Shown here one piece after another: positions 8,976 to 17,312 of a stretch of DNA of 22,370 nt (position 1 is its first letter; each line of letters begins with the position of its first letter). The notes beneath the pieces were generated by a model. The model was not told the DNA's origin, ran no database searches, and saw only the letters and a list, made by a program, of their open reading frames with translations. Both the position numbers and the translations under genes were made by a program. The stretch covers positions 1 through 22,370 of IMG/VR virus record IMGVR_UViG_3300022592_000036; one strand, given 5' to 3'. Origin of the DNA: a virus.

Positions 8976-10283
8976 ATGGCGAATAAGGTTCTTCTTAAGA
9001 AGTCATCTACGTCAGCGAAAACTCCGCTGATAACTGACTTAGATTACGGTGAGTTGGCATTAAACTATGCTGACGGTAAACTGTTCTATAAAACATCTGG
9101 TAACGTAATTGATTCGTACGCATCAATCACAGCCACAGCAACCCTAACCAATAAAACTCTAACATCACCAACAATCAATGGTGGTGCATTATCTGGCACG
9201 TTTTCTGGTGCGATATCCCTTTCTGATACAACTGCTGCAACATCAACTACCACAGGTGCGTTAAAAATTGCTGGTGGTCTTGGTGTAGCTGGTGCAGTTT
9301 ATGCTGATACATTCCGTTCTTTAAATAATGGTGCTGGTACTAACTATTATGTTGGCGATGATGCAATAATTGGAGACGTAAACCAAGCAAATACCTTTGC
9401 TGTAAGAGGGCAGCAAGATGCATCGCAGGGTTATATTATTTTTGGTAATGCCAATAACACTGCGTATATCGGTCGTTCTGGATCAAACCCAATTACTGTA
9501 TCTGGTGGGCAATTAACTATTACTGGAACTGTTACTGGTAGCAGTGCTATTGCTTTACAACTTAATGGATATGCCAACAAAGGTGGAACTGGTTATCACG
9601 ATTTCCTTAGCGTAACAAACGCATATGGGTCAGCAACAAATCCAAATAAATTTTTCCGTTTAAATAGCACTGGTGGTTTAGAAATTATTAATAGTGCATA
9701 TAGCGCTAATATTTTTACTCTCACTGACGCTGGCGCACTGACAGTTCCTACATTATCTGTAGGAAATACAACTTTTACTGGATCCATCACAGCAGGTGGT
9801 AATACAGGTACTTCTGGGCAAGTGCTTCAATCTACTGGTTCTGGTGTGCAGTGGGCAACTGTTTCTGGTAGCGGTAGTGCTCTTCCAACAAACTTCTCAA
9901 ATTTCGTTGAATATGGCGTCACTGGCGTTTCAACATCAACGACAGTATATTCTTTTGCAATAGCAACTTATCGTGCGGCTAAATACTTTATTACTGTAAC
10001 AAATGGCACCAATTATGGTGTTTATGAGTTTATGGTTGCGCATGATGGTACCACAGTTTATTTTAGTGGTAACAACAATGATTATGTTACAACTGGAACT
10101 TCTGTTACATATTTTGCAGGTGATTACGTTGAAGAATTACTTGATGCGAATACTAGAATTGAAATGGGGACTATGGGTCATACACTTAACTGGGCTATTA
10201 CTGGCGGCAATTTGGTGTTCTCTGCAGCTTCAACAACTGGAACAATTAACGTAAAGGGTACTGCTACCCTAATTAAGGTCTAA
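8976..10283 (+). CDS. Fibre-like structural protein at the wac position
   Basis: The protein has 435 residues from ATG 8976. An in-frame TTG at 8970 is possible, but AAGG at 8965-8968 sits at the right distance from 8976 and too close to 8970. The N-terminus (MANKVLLKKSSTSAKTPL, then DYGELALNYADGKLFYK) parallels the preceding fibre. A second shared module, LTNKTLTSPTINGGALSG followed by TTGALKIAGGLGVAGAVYA, also matches that protein's C-terminus. The rest is beta-rich (GTSGQVLQSTGSGVQWATV), ending in a compact C-terminal domain (YGVYEFMVAHDGTTVYF, then a GTINVKGTATLIKV end) that may form a fibre tip. It lies directly upstream of gene 13, where T4 carries fibritin (wac), but it lacks an obvious long coiled coil, so the match is positional only. 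Confidence 0.75.
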   Translation: MANKVLLKKSSTSAKTPLITDLDYGELALNYADGKLFYKTSGNVIDSYASITATATLTNKTLTSPTINGGALSGTFSGAISLSDTTAATSTTTGALKIAGGLGVAGAVYADTFRSLNNGAGTNYYVGDDAIIGDVNQANTFAVRGQQDASQGYIIFGNANNTAYIGRSGSNPITVSGGQLTITGTVTGSSAIALQLNGYANKGGTGYHDFLSVTNAYGSATNPNKFFRLNSTGGLEIINSAYSANIFTLTDAGALTVPTLSVGNTTFTGSITAGGNTGTSGQVLQSTGSGVQWATVSGSGSALPTNFSNFVEYGVTGVSTSTTVYSFAIATYRAAKYFITVTNGTNYGVYEFMVAHDGTTVYFSGNNNDYVTTGTSVTYFAGDYVEELLDANTRIEMGTMGHTLNWAITGGNLVFSAASTTGTINVKGTATLIKV

Positions 10284-10284
10284 T

Positions 10285-11241
10285 ATGGCAATTCCAACAA
10301 CAAGACAAGGTTTAAAAGAATACTGCTTACGAGAGTTGGGTGCACCTGTTCTTGAAATTAACATCGATGACGATCAACTAGAAGATCGTATTGATCAGGC
10401 ACTTGACTTCTGGCGTCTATACCACTATGATGGTATCGAAAAACTTTATATGAAGCAACAGATTCGTGCTTCAGAAATTATGCTAGTTGAAACAAACGCA
10501 GCAGATTTCCCACTATCCGCAAAAATTACAGGACAAACTTCTGGTGCAACGGCAATGTGTCGTTCAGAAGTTTCACGCATTTCTCAGGGACATTTACTTT
10601 TAGTTTCTGACATCGTTGGAATATTTGTTCCTGGAGAAACAATCACAACAGATATCGGTGTAACTGCAACTATTGATACAGTTACCCTTCGTGAATATGA
10701 TAATAGATTCATCGCGATTGATGATTGGGTTTATGGTGTGACACGTGTCATTCCTTTTGCTCAGTCATCTTCATCTAAGAATCTGTTCGACTTGCAATAT
10801 CAATTACGTTTAAACGACCTGTATGATTTAACATCAACTTCAATTGTTTACTTCAAGACAGTTATGAGTCACTTGGCTCTGCTTGATTTAACATTGAATG
10901 GTATGCCGCAGTATAGATTCAATCGTATGCAGGGTAAGTTATTCCTTGATATTAACTGGCACACATTCCCACTTGGTCAGTACATTGTTGTTGAAGCATA
11001 TCGTGCTTTGAATCCAGCAGAATTCAATAAAATCTGGAATGAAAATTGGCTAAAGAGATATACCACTTCTCAGTTTAAGAGACAGTGGGGAACTAATATG
11101 AAGAAGTTCGGAGGAATCCAACTTCCTGGTGGCGTTACATTGAATGGTGACACAATCTATCAAGAAGCAATAACAGAAATTAAAGATCTAGAAGATGAGT
11201 TGATGCACAAGTCTGCGCCACTTGACTTCTTTATGGGATAA
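10285..11241 (+). CDS. 13: Neck protein gp13 (head completion)
   Basis: In T4, gp13 joins gp14 on the filled head to seal the portal and make the tail-docking neck. The 318 residues compare with 309 in T4. The start (TTRQGLKEYCLRELGAPVLE, then DDDQLEDRIDQALDFWRLYH) and the C-terminal half (NLFDLQYQLRLNDLYDL, RFNRMQGKLFLDINW, FKRQWGTNMKKFGG) are characteristic of gp13 in T4-like cyanophage-type viruses. Residues about 78-135 look like an inserted beta domain (ITGQTSGATA, then VPGETITTD) before the family resumes at EYDNRFIAIDDWVYGV. The ATG follows AAGG at 10275-10278, and the preceding stop is one base away (TAATATG). The gene 14 start follows after two bases. This is a secure call on sequence and neighbours. 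Confidence 0.92.
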   Translation: MAIPTTRQGLKEYCLRELGAPVLEINIDDDQLEDRIDQALDFWRLYHYDGIEKLYMKQQIRASEIMLVETNAADFPLSAKITGQTSGATAMCRSEVSRISQGHLLLVSDIVGIFVPGETITTDIGVTATIDTVTLREYDNRFIAIDDWVYGVTRVIPFAQSSSSKNLFDLQYQLRLNDLYDLTSTSIVYFKTVMSHLALLDLTLNGMPQYRFNRMQGKLFLDINWHTFPLGQYIVVEAYRALNPAEFNKIWNENWLKRYTTSQFKRQWGTNMKKFGGIQLPGGVTLNGDTIYQEAITEIKDLEDELMHKSAPLDFFMG

Positions 11242-11243
11242 TA

Positions 11244-11606
11244 ATGCCAACTAATGTTTATTTTACGCAAGGAACTAAGAACGAACAGTTCTTAATGGAA
11301 GATCTCATCATTGAATCCTTGCGCATATTTGGGCAAGATTTAATGTATATCCCAAGAACATTAGTTTCTAAAGACGAAATTCTCGGTGAAGATCGTCTAA
11401 GTCAATTCACATCATCATTCCCAATTGAAATGTATTTTGAGAACGTAGACTCACTTGGTGGTCAGGGTGCGTTCATTCAGAAATTTGGTTTGATGATGGA
11501 GCAGTCTGCAACTTTAGTTGTTGCTCGTCGTAGATGGGAACAGTTCATCGGTAGATTCGGTAAAACGATTATTCCAACAAGACCATGTGAAGGCGATTTA
11601 ATTTAA
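11244..11606 (+). CDS. 14: Neck protein gp14, N-terminal fragment before an in-frame stop
   Basis: Gp14 binds gp13 on the packaged head and forms the neck to which the tail attaches. These 120 residues (PTNVYFTQGTKNEQFLMEDL, then SLRIFGQDLMYIPRTLV and GEDRLSQFTSSFPIEMYFEN) match the N-terminal half of gp14. They end at GDLI followed by TAA. As I recall it, the T4 protein continues here with Tyr (GDLIYFPMDNSLFEI), and the bases after the stop encode FPLTKGLFEIKFV in the same frame. So this is one gene cut by a nonsense codon, not a short protein. T4 gp14 is 256 residues; this fragment lacks the DPFYQLG half and is unlikely to work alone. Possible explanations are a point mutation, a sequencing or assembly error, or readthrough. 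Confidence 0.85.
   Translation: MPTNVYFTQGTKNEQFLMEDLIIESLRIFGQDLMYIPRTLVSKDEILGEDRLSQFTSSFPIEMYFENVDSLGGQGAFIQKFGLMMEQSATLVVARRRWEQFIGRFGKTIIPTRPCEGDLI
11604..11606 (+). other. In-frame TAA interrupting gene 14
   Basis: The codon order is GGC GAT TTA ATT TAA TTC CCA TTA. The TAA stands where the family has Tyr (TAT or TAC), so a single third-base change would restore a 338-residue protein. Reading frame and homology continue without any shift. TAA is the normal stop of nearly every other gene in the window, so general reassignment of TAA is excluded. Confidence 0.9.
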
Positions 11607-12260
11607 TTCCCATTAACAAAGGGTTTGTTTGAAATTAAATTTGTTCAACATCAAGACCCATTCTATCAACTTGGTAAACTATATGTTTACAAACTACAGG
11701 TTGAATTGTTCCAGTATGCTTCTGAGCGTATTGATACTGGTGTCAAAGAGATTGACGTATTCGAATCACTAAAAACTTTCTCAACAAACACAACAAGAAA
11801 TATCCATGGTGGTGTTACCAGTGTCAGAATTGATGGACAGGGTTCTGGATATGATGTTGCTCCGACAGTGACATTCATTAGCTCAAGTGGCCATGGTGCA
11901 ACTGCAACTGCATATCTTGGTTCTGGTGCAAATGCTGGTAAGGTTGTTGATATCATTGTTAACGATCAGGGAACTGGATATCAAACACCACCTACTGTTC
12001 GTTTCGATGGTGGTGTTCCTTCTATACCTGCAACTGCAACTGCGATAATCGAAGCTAACATTGATATCCCAGAATCATTCGGCGATAATAATAAATTTAA
12101 AACACAGGGTGCCGATGTAGTGTTCAATGCATCTAATCCATTCGGAGATGTTGAGGTAACTCCAACTCCAGTGGCACCACCAGTTGTAGTGAACCACTTA
12201 ACAACAGATTCAACTGTATACAGTTCAGATGAGTCTATTACAACAGATTCTTCGATTTAA
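11607..12260 (+). pseudogene. 14: gp14 C-terminal portion downstream of the in-frame stop
   Basis: These 217 codons continue gene 14 in the same frame. They begin FPLTKGLFEIKFV and then DPFYQLGKLYVYKLQVELF, hallmark gp14 sequence. The only nearby initiation option is TTG at 11625. Its purine-rich AAAGGG (11618-11623) ends one base upstream, too close to act as a ribosome site, so independent translation looks poor. Between the family core and the C-terminus is an insert with two GSGY-type beta repeats (about 11810-12050: GSGYDVAPTVTF and GTGYQTPPTVRF). The same repeat type occurs in the sheath. The C-terminal tail resumes family-like sequence (GADVVFNASNPFGDVEVT). The 12260 stop overlaps the next gene's ribosome site. 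If the upstream TAA is an error or is read through, gp14 would be 338 residues, longer than in T4 because of the insert. Confidence 0.75.
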
Positions 12261-12269
12261 GGAATAGAG

Positions 12270-14942
12270 ATGGCAAAGCAAGTTATCCAATTAGGCAGCT
12301 CAATCAATGATGGACAGGGCGATCCATTACGCACAGCATTTACAAAAGTAAACGAAAACTTCACAGAGTTGTATTCTGCTCTTGCCACAGATATGTCTAG
12401 TTTGGCAACAGTTGCCACTACTGGTTCATATAACGATCTTATTGATAAACCTACACTAACAACCAATTCCTTAACGAATGGTGGTCATAACGTAACATTA
12501 GGATCTGATGGATACTTAACTACTGAGAGTGTGCATATTCAAGGTTATCTAAAAGGTGTTGACGGAAATGCTGGAAGTCCAGGACAGGTTTTAACAGTAG
12601 ACCCAGACAATGGTGGAGTTTATTGGTCAACCCCAGCTGCAGGAAATACTGGTGATATCCGCTTTAATGGAACTTGGATTAAAAACGTAGACACTGGTAA
12701 TATTTACATCAGTCCACAAGATGGTTATACTTGGTTGAATCTACCAAGCGATGCGCAAGCAACTAGTGAACCTGTTGTATTATATAATGCTACGTCAACT
12801 GGTTTGGTTCAAATTGGCGCAGGTAATAAACAATGGAATTTTAATTACGATGGTAACCTAACATTACCTCAAAGTAATAGTGGTGCAGCAGTTCTATCTT
12901 CAGGCACTGCAGGTTTACAATTATTGTCCAATAGCCACAGTTTACAATTTTCGCCAGATGGTTCAATAATTATTCCGAATGGCGATGCAACAAATGGTGG
13001 ACAGGGACAGATTTTTTCTGCCAATGAGAGTAGTTTTATAAACTTAGATGTTCAATTCGCCAGTGATGTATTGGGTGGTATTAGATTAGGAACTGCTACA
13101 GCAACACCAGTTGATATTTTAACAAACTATAATGGTGGCGCACATACATGGAGATTTGGCGCAGATGGTACTCTAACAATTCCAGGTCCTATTACTGGTT
13201 TAAATACAGGCATTGAATGGACTGCCACAATTACTGGGATTAATCTTGGTACGCAAACATACGTTAATTTTAGCACTGGTTACTTTGGTGGTCCAGTTAG
13301 AGGACAAATAATTATTTCTGGAGTAATTGGTACATCGCAAGTTAATAATACTTGGTACTATGAAGCGTCCAATTATGATCAAATTGCATTATATACAGAT
13401 AGCACATACTCAACTGAAGTTAATAGTAGTGAATGGCCAGCTTACGAAAGCGGTGGTACTGCAGAAAATATCAACAGCGGTGGATTTACTCTTGAAGCAA
13501 ATTCAAGAGTTTGGGATTTTAATGCAAATGGAAATTTATCAGTTCCAGGTAATTTAATTATTGGTGGTGGTAATACTGGAGAGGGAAATGAACAGCATTT
13601 AGTCATTGATTCCTCTAATTACTGGACAAGTATTCAGTGGAAAAATTTTGATTCTCCACAAGACCCAAATAACACTCCGTTTGAATGTCAAGCGCAGTTA
13701 CTGCGAGTATTTGCCACAGAAAATACTGTCACTGGTTGGTGTAATGTTAATAGCCCTCGTGAGGAGCTAGTCGCTTTAACTGCAATTAGACCAAATGTGG
13801 GTAACTATAATGGTTGGATGTTATCAACATCAAATGGCAAAATCCCTGATGCTCCATATAATGATGGCACAGGCACTCGTTACGATTGGTTATTGCATGG
13901 TGATGGAACTACTCAGTTCCCAAATATGTCAACAAACAGTAGAACTGGTAGTGCTGATGCTTTAGTATTCTCAAGAGATGTAAATGTTCGTTGGGGACAA
14001 AAAGCAATTGCAACTCAAAGTGGTACAGCGTCACATAATACAGTAGAGCGTTTGGTTATCGCTGGTGGTGATAGCTATTTTGATGGAACAACATGGTCTG
14101 GCGAAGGTGGTGATTTATACCTTTGGGCTGGTCGTGGTGCCGATGGTGGTGATATTAAAGTTGATGCTGGTAATGCTGAAGGTAGTGGTTATGGTGGTAA
14201 TATCAAAATTCGTGGTGGTCATGCAAATGGTTCTGTTGGAGATGGCGGTTTCCTAGAATTAATAGCTGGTAACTCTAATGCAGTTAATGGTGGATATATT
14301 AATATTACTGCAGGTAATGGTGCAGTTAATGGTGGAAACCTAACTTTAAGTGCTGGTTATGGAGCAAACAGTTCAGGTATTATCCAGTTAAATACTCAAG
14401 GGCACTCATGCACGTTTGACAACAATGGTGCTTTCTCTGCTCCATTATTCTTGGCTGCAACTGGTACTGGTGGAAATAATGGCTATAGTTTCCAAGGCGA
14501 TGGTGGCTATGACACTGGTATGTTCAGCACTCAAGATGGATATGTTCAGTTCTATGCTAATACTCAAGAAGTTTTAAACTTCAATACTGATCGTTTACAA
14601 ATAAACAAACCAGTAACTTTTGATGTATCAAATCAATCTGGTAGTGGCGATCCAGCTTACCCAACTGCTCTTGATTTAACTAAGACTATCAATAAAATAT
14701 CTGATAATGCAGGTTCTTATTATACTTTAGCTGATGGATTTGAAGGTCAAATTATGTATCTGGTAAAGAAACATAATGTCACTGATTATAGTTATGGTAG
14801 CATTCACATTTTAGTTGCGAATGCTTACTATGGAGTTAATCAATTAACTAATCAGAACTTATATTTTGGTAGTGGCCAAGATCTTATCACGCTACTATTT
14901 ACTGATGGCGCATGGCAGCAATCTGGTGGTATTTGGGACTAA
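12270..14942 (+). CDS. Large fibre-like structural protein between genes 14 and 15
   Basis: The protein has 890 residues; AAGGA at 12259-12263, overlapping the upstream stop, sets the ATG. The N-terminal IQLGSSINDGQGDPLRTAF, then TKVNENFTELY, is a virion-anchoring start common in T4-like cyanophage structural proteins, and SYNDLIDKPTL follows. The middle carries at least three copies of a W-x-F-x(3)-G-x-L-x-x-P repeat (near 12826, 13147 and 13507; for example RVWDFNANGNLSVPG). Residues about 600-710 are Gly-rich stacked strands (GGDIKVDAGNAEGSGYGGN, then GGYINITAGNGAVNGGNLTL), consistent with a beta-helical shaft. The C-terminus (ITLLFTDGAWQQSGGIWD) resembles a fibre end. No catalytic motif is seen. 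Sitting between neck genes 14 and 15, it may be a neck whisker or collar fibre, but that is inference from position. Confidence 0.75.
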   Translation: MAKQVIQLGSSINDGQGDPLRTAFTKVNENFTELYSALATDMSSLATVATTGSYNDLIDKPTLTTNSLTNGGHNVTLGSDGYLTTESVHIQGYLKGVDGNAGSPGQVLTVDPDNGGVYWSTPAAGNTGDIRFNGTWIKNVDTGNIYISPQDGYTWLNLPSDAQATSEPVVLYNATSTGLVQIGAGNKQWNFNYDGNLTLPQSNSGAAVLSSGTAGLQLLSNSHSLQFSPDGSIIIPNGDATNGGQGQIFSANESSFINLDVQFASDVLGGIRLGTATATPVDILTNYNGGAHTWRFGADGTLTIPGPITGLNTGIEWTATITGINLGTQTYVNFSTGYFGGPVRGQIIISGVIGTSQVNNTWYYEASNYDQIALYTDSTYSTEVNSSEWPAYESGGTAENINSGGFTLEANSRVWDFNANGNLSVPGNLIIGGGNTGEGNEQHLVIDSSNYWTSIQWKNFDSPQDPNNTPFECQAQLLRVFATENTVTGWCNVNSPREELVALTAIRPNVGNYNGWMLSTSNGKIPDAPYNDGTGTRYDWLLHGDGTTQFPNMSTNSRTGSADALVFSRDVNVRWGQKAIATQSGTASHNTVERLVIAGGDSYFDGTTWSGEGGDLYLWAGRGADGGDIKVDAGNAEGSGYGGNIKIRGGHANGSVGDGGFLELIAGNSNAVNGGYINITAGNGAVNGGNLTLSAGYGANSSGIIQLNTQGHSCTFDNNGAFSAPLFLAATGTGGNNGYSFQGDGGYDTGMFSTQDGYVQFYANTQEVLNFNTDRLQINKPVTFDVSNQSGSGDPAYPTALDLTKTINKISDNAGSYYTLADGFEGQIMYLVKKHNVTDYSYGSIHILVANAYYGVNQLTNQNLYFGSGQDLITLLFTDGAWQQSGGIWD

Positions 14943-14949
14943 ATAGACA

Positions 14950-15693
14950 ATGCTAAACAATCAGGTTTATTATCACGGAATTATTAGAAAGTGTATCGTA
15001 GCGTTCGGTACACTGTTCAGTGACATCTATATTGATCGCAAACAGGGCGATTCTGTGAACGGAACAACAGTTCAGCGTCTTCAGATTCCACTTGCCTATG
15101 CACCTAAAGAGAAATGGTTAGTTCGTTTAGATTCTGACCCATCTCTGGAAAATCATACATATGTTTCACTTCCACGTATGTCTTTTGAGATTACTGGATA
15201 TTACTACGATTCAACAAGAAAAACTAATCGTATTGAAAAAGTGACATGTGGCGATGGGTCAAATACAATGACGTATATGTATTCGCCAGTTCCATACAAT
15301 ATTGACGTATCCCTTTATATCTTGACCAAGACTCAAGAAGATGGAATGCAGATTATTGAACAAATTCTTCCAACATTCACTCCAGAATATACACTAAGTA
15401 TTAATGCAATCCCAGAGATGAATGTCGTTCAGAACATCCCAGTTATTTTAAATAACCTTTCTGTTCAAGACGAATATGATGGATCGTTCAACGAAAGACG
15501 ATTCGTTACACATACATTGAATTTTACGCTTAAAGCAAATATATTTGGACCACAAACAAGCAATGGAATTATTTCCACTGTCAATGCAAATATTGGTATT
15601 CCAGAGAGCGTAACTCCGCAGAGAATATTCACTGCAACTGGAGATACAACTACTGCCGTGGTAACTTCGCAGTCCTGGCAAAACGAAATATAA
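14950..15693 (+). CDS. 15: Tail terminator/completion protein gp15
   Basis: In T4, gp15 forms a hexamer on the last ring of the tube and sheath. It stops polymerisation and makes the face that binds the gp13/gp14 neck. This 247-residue protein (T4: 272) shows the family's start (YYHGIIRKCIVAFGTLFSDI) and core (RMSFEITGYYYDSTRKTNRI, then YNIDVSLYILTKTQEDGMQI and EQILPTFTPEYTLSI). The C-terminal half has the DEYDGSFNERRFVTHTLNF segment typical of gp15. No strong ribosome site precedes the ATG, and it starts seven bases after the upstream stop, so it may rely on translational coupling. The gene 17 ATG follows the gp15 stop by one base (TAATATG). The identity is well supported by sequence and by placement just before gene 17. 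Confidence 0.92.
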   Translation: MLNNQVYYHGIIRKCIVAFGTLFSDIYIDRKQGDSVNGTTVQRLQIPLAYAPKEKWLVRLDSDPSLENHTYVSLPRMSFEITGYYYDSTRKTNRIEKVTCGDGSNTMTYMYSPVPYNIDVSLYILTKTQEDGMQIIEQILPTFTPEYTLSINAIPEMNVVQNIPVILNNLSVQDEYDGSFNERRFVTHTLNFTLKANIFGPQTSNGIISTVNANIGIPESVTPQRIFTATGDTTTAVVTSQSWQNEI

Positions 15694-15694
15694 T

Positions 15695-17275
15695 ATGTCT
15701 GAATTTTATAATGCTAATTCGTTATTAAAAGCTGCTGGTGTAAAGGTTCAATTTACACCAGAGCAGGTTCAAGAGTGGATTAAATCTTCCAAGGATCCAA
15801 TTTACTTTATTGAAAATTACTGTAAAATTGTATCGCTTGACCATGGCCTGATACCATTTAAATTATATGAATGCCAGAAAGAAAAAGTTGAGGTTATCCA
15901 TAATAATCGAAAAGTGATTCTTATGGAAGGTCGTCAGCAGGGTAAGACAACTACCTCTGCTGCATATATTCTTTGGTATACACTGTTTCAGTCTAATAAA
16001 CAGGTTGCTATTCTGGCAAACAAAGCGACAGCTGCACGTGAAGTTCTTTCACGTTATCAGTTAATGTATGAACATCTGCCAGATTGGATGCAACAGGGTG
16101 TCACTGGTTGGAACAAGGGCGACATTGAATTAGAAAATGGTTCAAAAGTATTTACCGCTGCAACATCAGCATCTGGTATTCGTGGTAAATCTGTTAACAT
16201 GCTATATGTTGACGAAGCTGCAATTATTCCAAATACTGTTGCCGAAGACTTCTTCACTTCTGTATATCCGACTATTTCAGCTGGTGAAACAACAAAGATT
16301 CTTTTATCTTCAACACCATTAGGTTACAATCACTTCTGGAAATTCTGGAATGATGCTGAAAATAAGAGAAACGATTTCGTTCCGTTATTCATTCCTTATT
16401 GGAAAATTCCTGGACGTGATGAGAAATGGGCAGAAGCGCAGAAGCGACAACTTGGTGACTTAAAGTATAACCAAGAAGTATTGTGTAAGTTCTTGGGTTC
16501 AAGTCTTACACTTATTAACGCAGACGTTATCGCAAGAATGTCATTGGCAACACCAGTATATTCTAAAAATGGTTTAGATTTATACGAGATGCCAATTAAG
16601 AGTCATACATATGTGATCGTGGCTGATACGGCTAAGGGTGTGGGTGGAGATTATTCTGCCTTTACCATTGTTGATATCACTGAAGTTCCATATAAGATGA
16701 TTGGCAAATATAGGAACAATAACATTAGTCCGTTATTGTATCCGAATATGATTTACGAAGTTGGTAAACAATTTAACAACGCATTTGTGTTAGTTGAGAT
16801 CAACTCCAGTGAACAGGTTCCTTATATTTTGTATCAGGAACTAGAATATGAGAATTTAATTTTCGTTAATAGAACGTCCCAATCTCAGGTTGTTTCTGGT
16901 GGATTTGGTGGCGGTAAAACCCAACTCGGTGTAACAACTGATAAAAGGGTTAAAAGAATTGGATGTCATAACTTCAAGTCTTTGGTTGAAGAGAATAAAC
17001 TAATAATTCAGGATGCTGAAACCATCTCTGAAATTTCAACCTTTATTGAGAAAAAACTTTCTTATGAAGCAGATGATGGATACCATGACGACTTAGTTAT
17101 GTCTTTAGTCTTGTTTTCATGGCTCACAAGTAACCCTTATTTTAAAGAGCTAAATAATGTGAACCTGAGACAGATTATGTACGAAAAACAAATGCAGGCA
17201 ATCGAGGATGAATTAACTCCTTTTGGAGCATATACCGATGGAAGTACTGATGAGCCGATGCCACTTAACTTCTGA
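15695..17275 (+). CDS. 17: Terminase large subunit gp17
   Basis: Gp17 is the packaging motor: its ATPase pumps DNA through the portal and its nuclease cuts the concatemer. The 526 residues include a Walker A at 79-86 (GRQQGKTT), a Walker B ending in D173-E174 (NMLYVDEAAII) and a coupling motif near 204 (LLSSTP). The RNase H-like nuclease domain has acidic residues at D311 (VIVADTAKGVGGDYS), E368 (LVEINSSEQVP) and D465/D466 (YHDDLVMSL), matching the T4 triad layout. All catalytic residues are present, so the enzyme should be active. It is shorter than T4 gp17 (610 residues), mainly before the Walker A. It ends in TGA, the only TGA stop in the window. No gene 16 is found immediately upstream. 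An intergenic hairpin and promoter-like box follow. Confidence 0.95.
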   Translation: MSEFYNANSLLKAAGVKVQFTPEQVQEWIKSSKDPIYFIENYCKIVSLDHGLIPFKLYECQKEKVEVIHNNRKVILMEGRQQGKTTTSAAYILWYTLFQSNKQVAILANKATAAREVLSRYQLMYEHLPDWMQQGVTGWNKGDIELENGSKVFTAATSASGIRGKSVNMLYVDEAAIIPNTVAEDFFTSVYPTISAGETTKILLSSTPLGYNHFWKFWNDAENKRNDFVPLFIPYWKIPGRDEKWAEAQKRQLGDLKYNQEVLCKFLGSSLTLINADVIARMSLATPVYSKNGLDLYEMPIKSHTYVIVADTAKGVGGDYSAFTIVDITEVPYKMIGKYRNNNISPLLYPNMIYEVGKQFNNAFVLVEINSSEQVPYILYQELEYENLIFVNRTSQSQVVSGGFGGGKTQLGVTTDKRVKRIGCHNFKSLVEENKLIIQDAETISEISTFIEKKLSYEADDGYHDDLVMSLVLFSWLTSNPYFKELNNVNLRQIMYEKQMQAIEDELTPFGAYTDGSTDEPMPLNF

Positions 17276-17299
17276 TGCAAGTCAGGAAACCATAAAAAA

Positions 17300-17307
17300 C
17301 TAAATAA
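17300..17307 (+). promoter_or_regulatory. Putative late promoter box for sheath gene (CTAAATAA)
   Basis: CTAAATAA lies in the 93-base gap between genes 17 and 18 and matches the boxes at 5385 and 19560. In T4, late transcripts start about six bases after the TATAAATA box, which here would be near 17313, exactly the base of a stem-loop. A dedicated promoter before the very abundant sheath protein would make sense. Confidence 0.6.
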
Positions 17308-17312
17308 TTTGG

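Noticed and set aside
11625-11627. TTG at 11625 as an independent start for the second half of gp14
   Set aside because: The purine tract ends only one base upstream, the start would cut into conserved gp14 sequence (FPLTKG), and homology is continuous with the part before the stop.
14939-14946. CTAAATAG as a late promoter for gene 15
   Set aside because: It overlaps the preceding stop codon, and a start with T4 spacing would fall inside the gene 15 start codon region, leaving no leader.
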